Origin: CAYTSA01 sp964440345
Lineage (GTDB): Bacteria > Desulfobacterota > Desulfovibrionia > Desulfovibrionales > Desulfovibrionaceae
DNA length: 38,368 nt
Direction: 5' to 3'
NCBI GenBank assembly: GCA_964440345.1
Contig: CAYTSA010000028.1
Location: 1 to 38,368, forward strand
Within the stretch, counting starts at the first letter, position 1. The number at the start of each line of letters is the position of its first letter. Of the stretch, positions 21,051-29,745 are shown piece by piece. Below the pieces are notes generated by a model that worked only from the letters and a program-made list of their open reading frames with translations, did no database searches and was not told where the DNA came from. The position numbers were made by a program, and so were the translations under genes.

Positions 21051-22405
21051 GTTCTCCAGGTGTTCTTATAGGTAGTTTCGTCTGCGCCCTGGACCATGCG
21101 GTCCGCCCATTCCACGCCCTGCATCACTGAGTGGTCCATGTTCGAGACCTCATAGCGCCAGCCGCCAAACCGGCCGCGGGAGTAGATGGAGTGTGATTCC
21201 AGCCAGGGCTGCAGCAGGTTCAGTGAGGGCTCGCGCTCCAAGGAGGGAACAGGGTAGCCGTACTCCACAGTGGCTGACCACGCAGTCCGTGGCTCCCTGA
21301 CCTCTTCTTCTGTGGCCAGGCCCACGTTCACCAGGCCCTGAATGGTCTCGTGCAGCAGCGTGTCCAGATTTTCCGGTTTGTGAGCGGAGTAAGAAGTCTC
21401 GGCCATCAGCGCCCGGACCTGCTCCGGCGCGTTGTTCGGCGAATAATTATGGAAATTGGTGCAGCGGTAGAAGGGACAGTTGTCCTCTGGGAAATACATC
21501 CAGCAGGTGGGGTCGTCGCGCTGACCGGCTACCCCAACCCCGGCGATGAAGACGCCGTTATGCGCCAGATTGCCGGCAGCTTGGCGGCGTTCGCCGGAAC
21601 TGCCGCCGATAAGCTCCAGCACCAGCTTGTCCAGCGGCCCGGTGCTCAAAAGATGGTCATAGGTGATGTCCTGCCCGTCATCGGTGCGCACTGTTTTTGA
21701 CGCCGGGTCTATGGCAACAGTGCGGACGTTCAGCCGGATGCGGTCCTGCAGCGGCCGGGCCATGGCCGTGTATATGGCCCCGGTGCCGCCGCGCAGCGGA
21801 AAACGGAAGGTCCTGTTGGGCCCCCAACTGACGTCGTCCCGGTCCAGGATCAGGTTCTGCAGCACGCCCTCCAGATCCACGACGCTCACGCGTTCGCCTA
21901 TCCAGGAGTAGCCCATGCGCTCCAGAGGCGTGGCCCACACCTTAAAATTATAGGGGTTCATAAACAGCCGGGCCACGCCTGCGCCAAAGACCTGCTCTAT
22001 CCACTGGCCAAAGTTGGCCGGCGGCGGGACCTCAGCTTTGGCGGCCTGCAACAAGCCCCTCACGCATTCCCACTGCATCTCGCTGGGCAAATAACGCAGA
22101 TTATTCTGAAACGGATAGGGTATCCACTGCCCGGCCATACGTATGGCCGCGATACGGTGGTGCTCCAGGTACTGGTCGCCAAGGGCTTCGTCCAGGAGCT
22201 TGCCGTAATAGTCGTAGTGGGAGAAGACCACGTGGCCGCCCAGGTCCCAGGTAAAACCGGCCGGGTCTGTAAAGCTGGCCGCCAAACCGCCTACATAGCT
22301 GTTTGCTTCCAACAGCAGAAAATCGTCTGCGCCCAGCTCCTGCAGCCGCCGGGCGGCTCCCAAGCCTGTGGGTCCGGCTCCGATGATCAAATATGTCACG
22401 TGCAT
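21047..22405 (-). CDS. glf: UDP-galactopyranose mutase, eukaryotic-type
   Basis: A 452-residue FAD protein. The dinucleotide motif LIIGAGPTGLGAARRLQELG is followed by GGHVVFSHYDYY (His58), GQWIPYPFQNNLRYLP, MNPYNFKVWATP, WIGERVSVV (Arg172), SWGPNRTFRFPLRGGTGAIY, CWMYFPEDNCPFYR (Arg314) and YSRGRFGGWRYEVSNMDHS. These blocks follow the fungal and trypanosomatid UDP-galactopyranose mutases closely, including the flavin-proximal His and the two diphosphate-binding Arg, and are unlike the shorter Escherichia-type Glf. The expected reaction is UDP-galactopyranose to UDP-galactofuranose, feeding galactofuranose into surface glycans. Start chosen at 22405, where the FAD fold begins; gagga lies 10 bases upstream. 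First gene of an operon with M24 and DUF4911. Confidence 0.8.
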   Translation of the reverse strand: MHVTYLIIGAGPTGLGAARRLQELGADDFLLLEANSYVGGLAASFTDPAGFTWDLGGHVVFSHYDYYGKLLDEALGDQYLEHHRIAAIRMAGQWIPYPFQNNLRYLPSEMQWECVRGLLQAAKAEVPPPANFGQWIEQVFGAGVARLFMNPYNFKVWATPLERMGYSWIGERVSVVDLEGVLQNLILDRDDVSWGPNRTFRFPLRGGTGAIYTAMARPLQDRIRLNVRTVAIDPASKTVRTDDGQDITYDHLLSTGPLDKLVLELIGGSSGERRQAAGNLAHNGVFIAGVGVAGQRDDPTCWMYFPEDNCPFYRCTNFHNYSPNNAPEQVRALMAETSYSAHKPENLDTLLHETIQGLVNVGLATEEEVREPRTAWSATVEYGYPVPSLEREPSLNLLQPWLESHSIYSRGRFGGWRYEVSNMDHSVMQGVEWADRMVQGADETTYKNTWRT

Positions 22406-22536
22406 GAATGCGCCGTCCTCGCAATATATGGTCACACGCCAAGGACACAAAGTAGTACATGTTTAGCCGGATGACCAGAGGAAGACAGCCGCCGAAAACA
22501 GCCGCCGTGTTGATTCTTGCAGAGGCCAAAAACGTA

Positions 22537-22560
22537 AGGCCCCTCGAAAGGGGCCTGTTT
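22537..22560. terminator. Rho-independent terminator, likely bidirectional
   Basis: A perfect 8-bp stem AGGCCCCT/AGGGGCCT (22537-22544 with 22549-22556) closes a cgaa loop. On the minus strand it is followed by tacgttttt, ending the desulforedoxin transcript; on the plus strand by gtttt. Confidence 0.85.
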
Positions 22561-22601
22561 TCAATGACACTATCGCACAGCGTTCCGTACGGACGCTACG
22601 G

Positions 22602-22718
22602 CTACTGCTTGACCATGTCCTGGCCGCAGCAGACCAGCGTACCGGCTCCGCCTTCTTTCACTTCTACAACCATTCCACACACTTCGCACTTATACGTTTC
22701 TTTGGCTTCAGTAGGCAT
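22602..22718 (-). CDS. dsr: Desulforedoxin
   Basis: A 38-residue protein with the complete desulforedoxin pattern: CEVCG (Cys11, Cys14) and LVCCGQDMVKQ (Cys30, Cys31). Desulforedoxin is a homodimer holding one rubredoxin-like Fe(Cys)4 site per chain; the adjacent Cys pair separates it from true rubredoxin. It also forms the N-terminal domain of desulfoferrodoxin, but here the stop follows at once, so this is the free protein. The ATG has gaggag 7 bases upstream. A terminator follows at 22537-22560. Likely role: electron transfer to oxygen- or superoxide-detoxifying enzymes in an anaerobe. Confidence 0.95.
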   Translation of the reverse strand: MPTEAKETYKCEVCGMVVEVKEGGAGTLVCCGQDMVKQ

Positions 22719-22909
22719 GTTGCACTCCTCTGTTTAATGTTTGCAAAAAAAGTGACGCCATTTGCTCCCTCAGTATACTCCATTGTGTTCTCCGTGCAAG
22801 GGGCAGACGCAACTCACTGTTCTCTGCTGCTGACCTCGCCTTCCACGCATGCGCCCGTCAACGATGGTTGCGCCAGCACAGACTGATGCGAAACGGTTGA
22901 GAAACAGCC

Positions 22910-22938
22910 TTGCAAAAACCCCGCTCTGCTTTTACAGT
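22910..22938 (+). promoter_or_regulatory. Putative sigma-70-like promoter of the REC-PAS gene
   Basis: TTGCAA (22910-22915) and TACAGT (22933-22938) are 17 bp apart. The ATG at 22944 lies 5 bases after the -10 box and has no Shine-Dalgarno sequence, which points to a leaderless or near-leaderless mRNA. Confidence 0.4.
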
Positions 22939-22943
22939 CTAGT

Positions 22944-24056
22944 ATGGCTACAGTACTTCTTGTCGATGATGAACGCTCCATTGTAGATACGTTCCACATT
23001 TTTCTGGCTAAAGCCGGGCACCAGCCCACAGCTGCGTTCAGCTTTGAAGAAGCACGGCAGTTCCTGGAAAACAACACTTACGACATCATTATTTCCGACA
23101 TCATCCTCGGCGCACGATCGGGCCTGGAGTTGCTCCATATCATCAATGAGCGGAAGATGCCCGCCGCTTTCATTGTGGTGACCGGCCAGCCCAGCATAGA
23201 AACCACTGTGGAGTCCATCCGCATGGGCGCGTACGAATATGTCTCCAAGCCCCTGCGCAAGGACGATCTGCTGCGGCTGGTCAGCAAGGCGGAAGAGCAC
23301 ACGCAACTGCTCGCCCGGCATATAGAACTGGAAAAGCAGCTTCGCAGAGCTGAGCGCCGGTACCGAACCGTTTTTGAACACAGCAAAGACGGCATCGCCG
23401 TTTTCCAACTCCATGAAGGTAGCCCGCCCCAACTGATCGAGTGCAATAAAGCCTACGCCGCCTTGTCTGGCCGCACTCAAGAAGAACTGCAGCAGCTTGA
23501 CGACCTGGACGCAGTGCGGGTGTACGAAGACGCTTCCCAGACTGCGGCAACCATAAACGAAAAGCTATTAGCTGACCGGGCTGTTAGCGCTGTCTACTCG
23601 TGGGTGCGGCCAGACGGTGTGGAAAATTACGTACAGATGGATATTGTGACCAGCTCACACCAGGACGAGGCCATGGCCTACTCCATAGACCGGGACATCA
23701 CCGGCGAGCGCCGGTCCAAAAATGACATGCAGGCCATGATAGACGCAGTTCCCCAATACGTCATGCTCTACGACACGGACGGGCGCATACTCGCCGCCAA
23801 TAGCCGCACCGCCGCCTTTTTCGGCCTTACAGTCGAGCAACTGGCCGGCAAGCGTCTGGAAGAGTTCTTCGGGCCTCAGGTGGAACAGGACCGGCTGCAA
23901 AGGCTGAAGCGATTCACGCAGGATCCTTCGCCAGTCACTGTCCAGCTTGCCTACAACGGCGTGGACCTTTTCATTACAGCCAGACCCCTGCTCAACGACC
24001 ATGGCGGTGTGGACCGCATCGTTTCCTACGTTGTGACTGACGAGCTGGAGCGCTGA
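22944..24056 (+). CDS. Response regulator with REC-PAS-PAS architecture
   Basis: A 370-residue cytoplasmic signalling protein. The receiver domain (1-120) is complete: LLVDDERS, IIISDIILG (phospho-Asp), VVTGQPS and YVSKPLRK. A short coiled coil (120-140) leads to two PAS domains: YRTVFEHSKDGIAVFQLHEG (about 140-255) and AMIDAVPQYVMLYDTDGRIL (about 262-365). No kinase, GGDEF, HD or DNA-binding output follows, so it must act by protein-protein contact or as a phosphate sink. No cognate kinase is adjacent; the stop is 12 bp from the convergent ABC permease stop. The start has no Shine-Dalgarno sequence; a promoter pair places transcription start at the ATG. Confidence 0.88.
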   Translation: MATVLLVDDERSIVDTFHIFLAKAGHQPTAAFSFEEARQFLENNTYDIIISDIILGARSGLELLHIINERKMPAAFIVVTGQPSIETTVESIRMGAYEYVSKPLRKDDLLRLVSKAEEHTQLLARHIELEKQLRRAERRYRTVFEHSKDGIAVFQLHEGSPPQLIECNKAYAALSGRTQEELQQLDDLDAVRVYEDASQTAATINEKLLADRAVSAVYSWVRPDGVENYVQMDIVTSSHQDEAMAYSIDRDITGERRSKNDMQAMIDAVPQYVMLYDTDGRILAANSRTAAFFGLTVEQLAGKRLEEFFGPQVEQDRLQRLKRFTQDPSPVTVQLAYNGVDLFITARPLLNDHGGVDRIVSYVVTDELER

Positions 24057-24068
24057 TATTTCCAAAAG

Positions 24069-24860
24069 CTACGTTATCATCCGGCGGCGCATGGAGCGCA
24101 TGCCAAGATATGTAAAAACGGCTGTAAAGGCCAATAAATACAGAACGTTCAGCACTGGAACGGACTCCATGCGGCCCAAGGCGAGGCCCCGGGTCAGCTC
24201 CACCAGATGAAACAGTGGAAAGAGCCAGGTCATTGCCTGCGCCCACACAGGCAAGTTGTGCACCGGGTAAAAAGCGCCGCTGAACAAAAACATGGGCGTG
24301 ATGAACAAAAAGACCGGCAGGCTGAACATATCGATGGAAGGAGTGATCCCGGTAAAAAACATGCCCGCCGCAGCAAAGGCGAGCCCGCCCAGCAAGGCCA
24401 AGGGAATAATCGCCAGACCGGCTGGAAAGGCAACAAACCCCAGCGGCGTGAGCACCGCGAGCATTATTGTAGCCGCGCCCACAGCCTTGGTGGCGGCCCA
24501 GAAAATCTCGCCCAGAACAATCTCCTCCAACGAAAGCGGCGTGGCCAAAATGCCGTCAAAGGTCTTCTGGTAGTACATGCGCACGAACGAGGCGTAAGTG
24601 GTCTCGAAAAAGCTGTTCCACATCATGGCTGTGGCCACAAGCGCCGGGGCCATGAATTCTATGTACGAGTAGCTGGCCCCGGCGTAGCGCACCTGCTCCA
24701 CTAATCCGCTCATGCCCAGGCCAAAAGAAATGATGTAAAAGGCCGGCTCGAACAGCGGAACCAGAAAATTCACCTTCCATATACGGCGGTACACAATGGC
24801 GTCCCGCCGCCAGACGCGGAGAAACCGCCAGGTGATGTTGGAAAGCTGTACGCTGGTCAT
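24069..24860 (-). CDS. ABC-2 type transporter permease (NodJ-like)
   Basis: A 263-residue membrane protein with six predicted hydrophobic helices, for instance FLVPLFEPAFYIISFGLG, AAGMFFTGITPSIDMFSLPV and PMFLFSGAFYPVHNLPVWA, which match the ABC-2 exporter permease family including NodJ. SFVRMYYQKTFDGILATPLS is the conserved cytoplasmic loop. It overlaps the ATPase gene by 4 bp and has gggag upstream, so both form one exporter. Substrate is unknown; NodIJ-like exporters move lipo-oligosaccharides, polysaccharides or drugs. Last gene of the minus-strand block starting at 32593. Confidence 0.9.
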   Translation of the reverse strand: MTSVQLSNITWRFLRVWRRDAIVYRRIWKVNFLVPLFEPAFYIISFGLGMSGLVEQVRYAGASYSYIEFMAPALVATAMMWNSFFETTYASFVRMYYQKTFDGILATPLSLEEIVLGEIFWAATKAVGAATIMLAVLTPLGFVAFPAGLAIIPLALLGGLAFAAAGMFFTGITPSIDMFSLPVFLFITPMFLFSGAFYPVHNLPVWAQAMTWLFPLFHLVELTRGLALGRMESVPVLNVLYLLAFTAVFTYLGMRSMRRRMIT

Positions 24861-25777
24861 TCCCGCAGCTCCCTTCCGGTAAGGCGCAAAAACACGTCTT
24901 CCAAACCAGGCCGCCGGGTGGCGCAGGACTGCGGGCTGAACCGCTCCTGAATCTCCGCCAGCAGGCTCTGCTCTTCGTCTCCTTCTCGCAGGCCGTACAC
25001 GTACAGGCGGTTGCCCAGCACATCGTGCATCAGTTCTTTTTCCTTCACGAACGCCGCCAGTGCTTCAGAGGGGTCCTCCACCTCCACCACCCGCTCGCCC
25101 ACGTGTTCGTCGATCAAATCCTTGGGCGCGCCGCCCACCAGCACCCGGCCGTGGTCGATGATGAGCAACCTGCTGCAGAGGTTGGCGGCTTCTTCCATGT
25201 AATGCGTGGTCAGCAACAGCGTCAGACCGCGCTTTCCCAGCGCCCGCAGTTTATCCCACACCTGATGGCGGGACTGCGGGTCAAGCCCGGTGGTGGGCTC
25301 GTCCAGAATGAGCAACTGCGGCTCGTTGATCATGGCCCGGGCCAGCTGCAGCCGGCGGGCCATGCCGCCGGAAAGCTCGTTCACCCGAGCATTGCGTTTG
25401 TGGCCCAGGGCGAAAAACTCCAGCAACTCTTCAGTTCTGCGCCAAGCGGTGTTTTTGGGGATGTCGAAGTAGCTGGCGTAGAGGCGCAGGTTCTGCTCTA
25501 CAGTCAGGTCCGGATCCAGGGTGTTGTCCTGCTGGCAGACCCCCAAGCGGGAACAGACAGTCCGCCACTCCTGGGTTACGTCCATGTCGAATACGCGCAA
25601 CGACCCGCCGGAAAGGGGCGAAAAGCCGTACAGCATGCGGATGAGCGAGGTTTTTCCCGCGCCGTTGGGTCCCAACAGGCCGAAAAACTCGCCCGGCTCC
25701 ACAGTAAAGGACACCCCGTCCACCGCAGTCAGGCCCCCAAAGGTCTTACGAACCTCTCTCGCTTCTATGGCAAGCAT
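24857..25777 (-). CDS. ABC transporter ATP-binding protein (NodI-like)
   Basis: A 306-residue ATPase. Walker A is GLLGPNGAGKTSL, the Q-loop VCQQDNTL, the signature LSGGMARRLQLARAM, Walker B LLILDEPTTGLDP, and the switch His lies in LLTTHYMEEA. The C-terminal 75 residues (VVEVEDPSEALAAFV to RRPGLEDVFLRLTGREL) are the usual extension of the NodI/DrrA group. The ATG is only 13 bp after the autotransporter stop and has no good ribosome binding site, so it may depend on coupling. It pairs with the permease at 24069-24860. Whether it serves the surface proteins upstream is an inference from position only. Confidence 0.93.
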   Translation of the reverse strand: MLAIEAREVRKTFGGLTAVDGVSFTVEPGEFFGLLGPNGAGKTSLIRMLYGFSPLSGGSLRVFDMDVTQEWRTVCSRLGVCQQDNTLDPDLTVEQNLRLYASYFDIPKNTAWRRTEELLEFFALGHKRNARVNELSGGMARRLQLARAMINEPQLLILDEPTTGLDPQSRHQVWDKLRALGKRGLTLLLTTHYMEEAANLCSRLLIIDHGRVLVGGAPKDLIDEHVGERVVEVEDPSEALAAFVKEKELMHDVLGNRLYVYGLREGDEEQSLLAEIQERFSPQSCATRRPGLEDVFLRLTGRELRE

Positions 25778-25790
25778 TGGGACATCAACG

Positions 25791-28526
25791 CTAAAACGCG
25801 TAGCCCAGGCCCAGCTGCCCAGTGTGCGCCGGTTCCTGCCGCACGAATTCCCCTACGTAGCCAGCAGAAAGGGAAAGGGCGTCAATGTAGGCGGTTACGC
25901 CCACGGAGAGCTCCAGCACGTCGCGCCCCTGGTAGTAGCGCTCTATCTCCATGAAATTGTCCGTGGGATCGCCGATAAACGAAGCCTGCAACGGGTCGTC
26001 GTCTTCCAGAAAGTCGTGCTTCCAGACGCCTTTGACCGTGGGAACCAAACGCCAGCCTGTGAACTGCTGCGGCAGGGCCGCCCACAGCCCCAGGCCGGAC
26101 CGCAATGACTGGATGTCCCTGGCGGCCACTTCCAAGCCCAGGTTGCCGGCGCCGTCCTCGGTGAACGACTCCAACCGCAAGGCGGTGTATTCCAGCGAAA
26201 TCTCCGGGCCGTACAACAACCTGTCCAATGCATAGGCCTTGCCGGCTGCGGCCATGGCCGTGAGTTCCCGGCCGTCGAAATCACCCCGCGCGGTTTCGTC
26301 AAACTGACCGAAGCGTATATGCCGGTCCAGGCCAAAGTCGTGATGCGCATACCCGGCCAGGCCTTCCACATACCAGTCTTCACCAAAAAACGTCCCGTAC
26401 ACGCCAGTGGTCCAGTGCTTGGCCTCATCAGCGCTGGCATAGGGGCCGTCCAGATTTAGGTTGCTCTCCCCATAGCCGGCGTACAGGCCGACCACGCTGG
26501 TCATGTCGATGCGATAATCCAGGCCGGCCACTGCGCCTTTGGCGTCCCAGCCATAGCCAGTCCGGTCGCACGCTTCGTCAAGACCTCCCTGACCGCCCAC
26601 AAAACGGGCGAACAAGCCGCGTTTTTTTCCAGCGTCCGCAAACCTCAGCTCTTGCAGACGGCTACGCACGCCAGAGCGCAATACGCGGCCAGCGTTCAGA
26701 CCCAAATCGGCAAAAGACTCATACGGTTCTGGATGCAGCGCGGCCAGGGCTTGCTGCACTGCCACTTCTGTGGCGGAAAAATCAATGGCAATAATGACGT
26801 CGCGCAGCTCGCCTTGCAGCTCTGCCACAGCTTCGCTGACCATGGAGTCCAGGTATTCGCCAGCGGCCTTTTGCCGGCTGTCGCACTCCAAAGCAAAATC
26901 TGCGTAACTGTTGCGGTCCACCTGCAGCTGCACGGCGCTGGGCAGGTAGTTCGCTGAAAAATCCAGCACCACCAGATTGGGAGTATCCACAGAGCCGAAC
27001 TCGCCTGTTACGCCGCCCTGGGCCAGCAATACGTCCCAGCGCTGCTCATCCACATACAGGCCGTACTCTGGAGCGACAGACAAGGCCCCGCCTTGCAATT
27101 GCGCGGTTCCAGGCGCGCCCTCCACCGCCAGTACGTCGCTCTGTCCGTCCGGCGACAGGTCCACGGCCAGCTCGCCGTCCGGGGTGTGCACGTAGCCGCC
27201 GTTCACAGTTATCTGGCCCATGCCGTCATTGCCAGGAGCAATGAGGCTTTCGTTGGTGACTACGCCGTTGGCTGTTCCCCGCCCGGCCAGCACGCCGCTG
27301 TGCGCTACAAGGATTTCCGGCGCGGTCAAGGACTCTTGCAACAGAAGCGTCCCGCCAGACACCAGCGCCGACTGGGACACAGCCAGTTCTGCAGCCAAAG
27401 TCCAGGTCCCGGCGTCATACATGTCCATGAGTTCAAAATGCCGGATGTCCATGTCAAAAACGCCGGAGCCAGTCAACGAAAACAGGTCTGTGCCTGCGCC
27501 GGCGTCCACGTATCCATCCACCTCAGATTCGCCGCCCGCGGCAAACAAGTCATCGCCGCCGCCCAGATTCACGTCGCCACCCAGCAGTCCAAAGTTGCGG
27601 ACAATCTCAGTGGTGTCAGTAGCGGAAAAGACGGAGAAGCCGGTGCTCTCCACAGAGCCGTTATTGATGAATTCAGCGTCCGACAGCCACAACCCCGCAG
27701 TCTCTGCGTGGCTGTTTTCGGCCTGAACCAGCACCTCGCCGGTGTTCGTAAACACAGCGTCATACAAGTACACGCCGTGGGCCCGGGCGGAGCCGTCGAC
27801 ACCGCTCGCAGCCTTCGCCGCGATGATCCCTGAATTCACCAATTCCAAGCCGCCGCCTGCAATAACGCCTACTGCCACGGCTTCGTCCTGTCCGGACACC
27901 GCTTCTGCGATGATGAAGCCCGAGTTTTCCACTTGGCCGCCGAACAAGGCGCCGACTCCATATGCGCTGGATGGCCCCTCTCCCTTGGCCAAAGCGCCTA
28001 TGCTGCCCTGGTTGTCCAGCTGCAACTCGCCAAGTACAGCGACGCCGCCGGCGCGGGGATCAACAGGCTCAGTGGTCTCGGCCACAGCTATTATGTTGCC
28101 TGTGTTGTTTACTGTCAGGCCGGCCTCCCCCAATACGCCGCTGGCTGCAGCATAGTGGCTCTCTATAACGTTGGCTTCCACAAGGCCGGCGTTGTCCAGC
28201 CCCCCTTCCTGGGTAAAAGTCACTGCTGTCACGGTGGCTTCATACCCCTCGTCTTCCACTCTGTGTAGTGCTCCGACAGCCCCGTCTGCGTCTATGGTCA
28301 GGGTATAGCCCATGCTCTCCAGCTTGACCGCCATATCAAGGCCCGCCACTTCGGCGCCGGCTCCCACTGTGACTGTATTGCCGCCTTGCGCGGTCAACTC
28401 CCCGTTTACGCCAGACTCAGCAGACCAGTTGCCGGAGCCAGCCGGGGTTTCTTCCCAGGCGGCTGCAGTAATCGCTGTCGCCAACACGAACAACGCCAAG
28501 GTTGCCAAACGCAAAAATAGGGCCAT
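25791..28526 (-). CDS. Type V autotransporter, adhesin-like passenger
   Basis: A 911-residue autotransporter. Residues 1-22 are a signal peptide (MALFLRLATLALFVLATAIT). The passenger (about 25-640) is a repetitive beta-helix: repeated units such as LTVNNTGNIIAVAE, LQLDNQGSIGALAKG and GLELVNSGIIAAKAASG, later GTLLLQESLTAPEILVAHSG and VDLSPDGQSDVLAVEG. The C-terminal 270 residues form the outer-membrane barrel, ending LGLGYAF with the required terminal Phe. No catalytic triad was recognised, so an adhesin or surface-coat role is likely. I chose the ATG at 28526: ggaggtttttc precedes it and a signal peptide follows; a frame extending to 28691 overlaps the upstream gene. 85 bp separate it from the CAP gene. 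Confidence 0.9.
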   Translation of the reverse strand: MALFLRLATLALFVLATAITAAAWEETPAGSGNWSAESGVNGELTAQGGNTVTVGAGAEVAGLDMAVKLESMGYTLTIDADGAVGALHRVEDEGYEATVTAVTFTQEGGLDNAGLVEANVIESHYAAASGVLGEAGLTVNNTGNIIAVAETTEPVDPRAGGVAVLGELQLDNQGSIGALAKGEGPSSAYGVGALFGGQVENSGFIIAEAVSGQDEAVAVGVIAGGGLELVNSGIIAAKAASGVDGSARAHGVYLYDAVFTNTGEVLVQAENSHAETAGLWLSDAEFINNGSVESTGFSVFSATDTTEIVRNFGLLGGDVNLGGGDDLFAAGGESEVDGYVDAGAGTDLFSLTGSGVFDMDIRHFELMDMYDAGTWTLAAELAVSQSALVSGGTLLLQESLTAPEILVAHSGVLAGRGTANGVVTNESLIAPGNDGMGQITVNGGYVHTPDGELAVDLSPDGQSDVLAVEGAPGTAQLQGGALSVAPEYGLYVDEQRWDVLLAQGGVTGEFGSVDTPNLVVLDFSANYLPSAVQLQVDRNSYADFALECDSRQKAAGEYLDSMVSEAVAELQGELRDVIIAIDFSATEVAVQQALAALHPEPYESFADLGLNAGRVLRSGVRSRLQELRFADAGKKRGLFARFVGGQGGLDEACDRTGYGWDAKGAVAGLDYRIDMTSVVGLYAGYGESNLNLDGPYASADEAKHWTTGVYGTFFGEDWYVEGLAGYAHHDFGLDRHIRFGQFDETARGDFDGRELTAMAAAGKAYALDRLLYGPEISLEYTALRLESFTEDGAGNLGLEVAARDIQSLRSGLGLWAALPQQFTGWRLVPTVKGVWKHDFLEDDDPLQASFIGDPTDNFMEIERYYQGRDVLELSVGVTAYIDALSLSAGYVGEFVRQEPAHTGQLGLGYAF

Positions 28527-28611
28527 GAAAAACCTCCGAAATTGGGATGTGTGCAGCAAAAAAAAGACAGTATTGAAAATGGAAATATTCTGCAACTGCG
28601 TCAGAGCGGTG

Positions 28612-29733
28612 TTAAGCGTAGAACCGTCGCGCGCAGAATACTCCCATGGCGGCCAAAATGCCCGCCAGCGCCAGGCTGGCCCATTGGCCAAGGGTAGGTA
28701 TGCTTCTGTTGCTCTTTGCCTCCAGGTCTAGCAAAGCGCTGCCAGAGCCCACAGACGCTGCCAGAGTCTGCTCAGACGCCAAGTCTCCGCCTGAAAAGGT
28801 TACCTGATAGGTTCCAGACGACACGGGGATGGCGTAGCCGCCTGCGTCGCCAGTCACAGCATAATAGGTCCCGGAGTCCGGCGTCACTGTCACTCCGGCC
28901 ATGCCTTCTCCGGAGTCGTAAAAGTTGTCCCCGTCCATATCGTCCCACACAGTGCCCACGATGAATGTATTGAAATGGTTTGCAGAGCTCGTGTCCGCCT
29001 CGCAGTAGTCCGCGCTTACGGCATAGGGCCCCACGTTGCTGGTTTCCGTCGCCGCCACTACCGCTATGCCCACGTTGGCGTAATTTTTTTCAGATGGCAG
29101 GGACATGAGGTTCATTCGGTGCCCACGGCCGTCCTGCATGCCGTTGTCTCCATAACCCCAATCAATATTGAAACCACAATGGGCGTACAGGCCATCCTGG
29201 GACTTGGCGAAGACCGAAAGTCCGTAGCTTTTATAATCGAAACCGGCTGCGTCGATGCGGTCCGCCTGGCCGTCGTGAGTCTGGTCGTCAGCAAAAATCA
29301 TGTAGTTGGAATGGGCCAGGGCCGCTTCATACAGCCTGCGGTCAAAAGCCGCAGGGGGCTTGGCCTCGTAGGAATCGAACTCGCTACGCAACACGTCCAG
29401 GTCCACACTGAAAAACGACCTGGCGGAGGCGACATTCGCATCATCCTCTGTGGCGAGATACTCACCCTCGGCGGGCGGGTCTGACCTGGCCTGGTTCATC
29501 AGCCAGACCATCTGCTGCTCCATGCCGCTGGGGTGCGAGCCGTCAGCCGTCTTGTGCAAGGTCCATTCAGTTGAGGGCGCCAGAGCGGGCGGCGGCGCAA
29601 TGCGCAAACCACCAGACTCCCGCGTCAAGGACGGGGGATCAGGCTCGGGCATGGACGCCGCATCACTCTGCGCCGGCCCACCCAACACGGTCAGCGCGCT
29701 CGCAAGCACAAATATGTAGACGATTTTCACCAT
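28612..29733 (-). CDS. CAP (SCP-like) domain protein with IPTL-CTERM sorting tail
   Basis: A 373-residue exported protein. Signal peptide at 1-25 (ASALTVLGGPAQSDA). The CAP domain covers about 85-250: EQQMVWLMNQARSDPPAEGE, YEAALAHSNYMIFADDQTHD and DGRGHRMNLMSLPSEKNYAN. The central GEN motif that normally supplies a catalytic or metal-site Glu is replaced (GLSVFAKSQDG). Residues 252-330 form a Cna-B/SdrD-like beta domain (VGTVWDDMDGDNFYDSGEG). The C-terminus is IPTLGQWASLALAGILAAMG plus a Cys-Ala-Arg-Arg cluster (345-373), an IPTL-CTERM signal known to be paired with exosortase H. It lies 12 bp after the M23 gene, so the two are co-transcribed. Confidence 0.9.
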   Translation of the reverse strand: MVKIVYIFVLASALTVLGGPAQSDAASMPEPDPPSLTRESGGLRIAPPPALAPSTEWTLHKTADGSHPSGMEQQMVWLMNQARSDPPAEGEYLATEDDANVASARSFFSVDLDVLRSEFDSYEAKPPAAFDRRLYEAALAHSNYMIFADDQTHDGQADRIDAAGFDYKSYGLSVFAKSQDGLYAHCGFNIDWGYGDNGMQDGRGHRMNLMSLPSEKNYANVGIAVVAATETSNVGPYAVSADYCEADTSSANHFNTFIVGTVWDDMDGDNFYDSGEGMAGVTVTPDSGTYYAVTGDAGGYAIPVSSGTYQVTFSGGDLASEQTLAASVGSGSALLDLEAKSNRSIPTLGQWASLALAGILAAMGVFCARRFYA

Positions 29734-29745
29734 TAGATACCCCTG

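Noticed and set aside
22459..22737. Plus-strand frame over the desulforedoxin gene
   Set aside because: The minus strand encodes a perfect desulforedoxin with a ribosome binding site and terminator.
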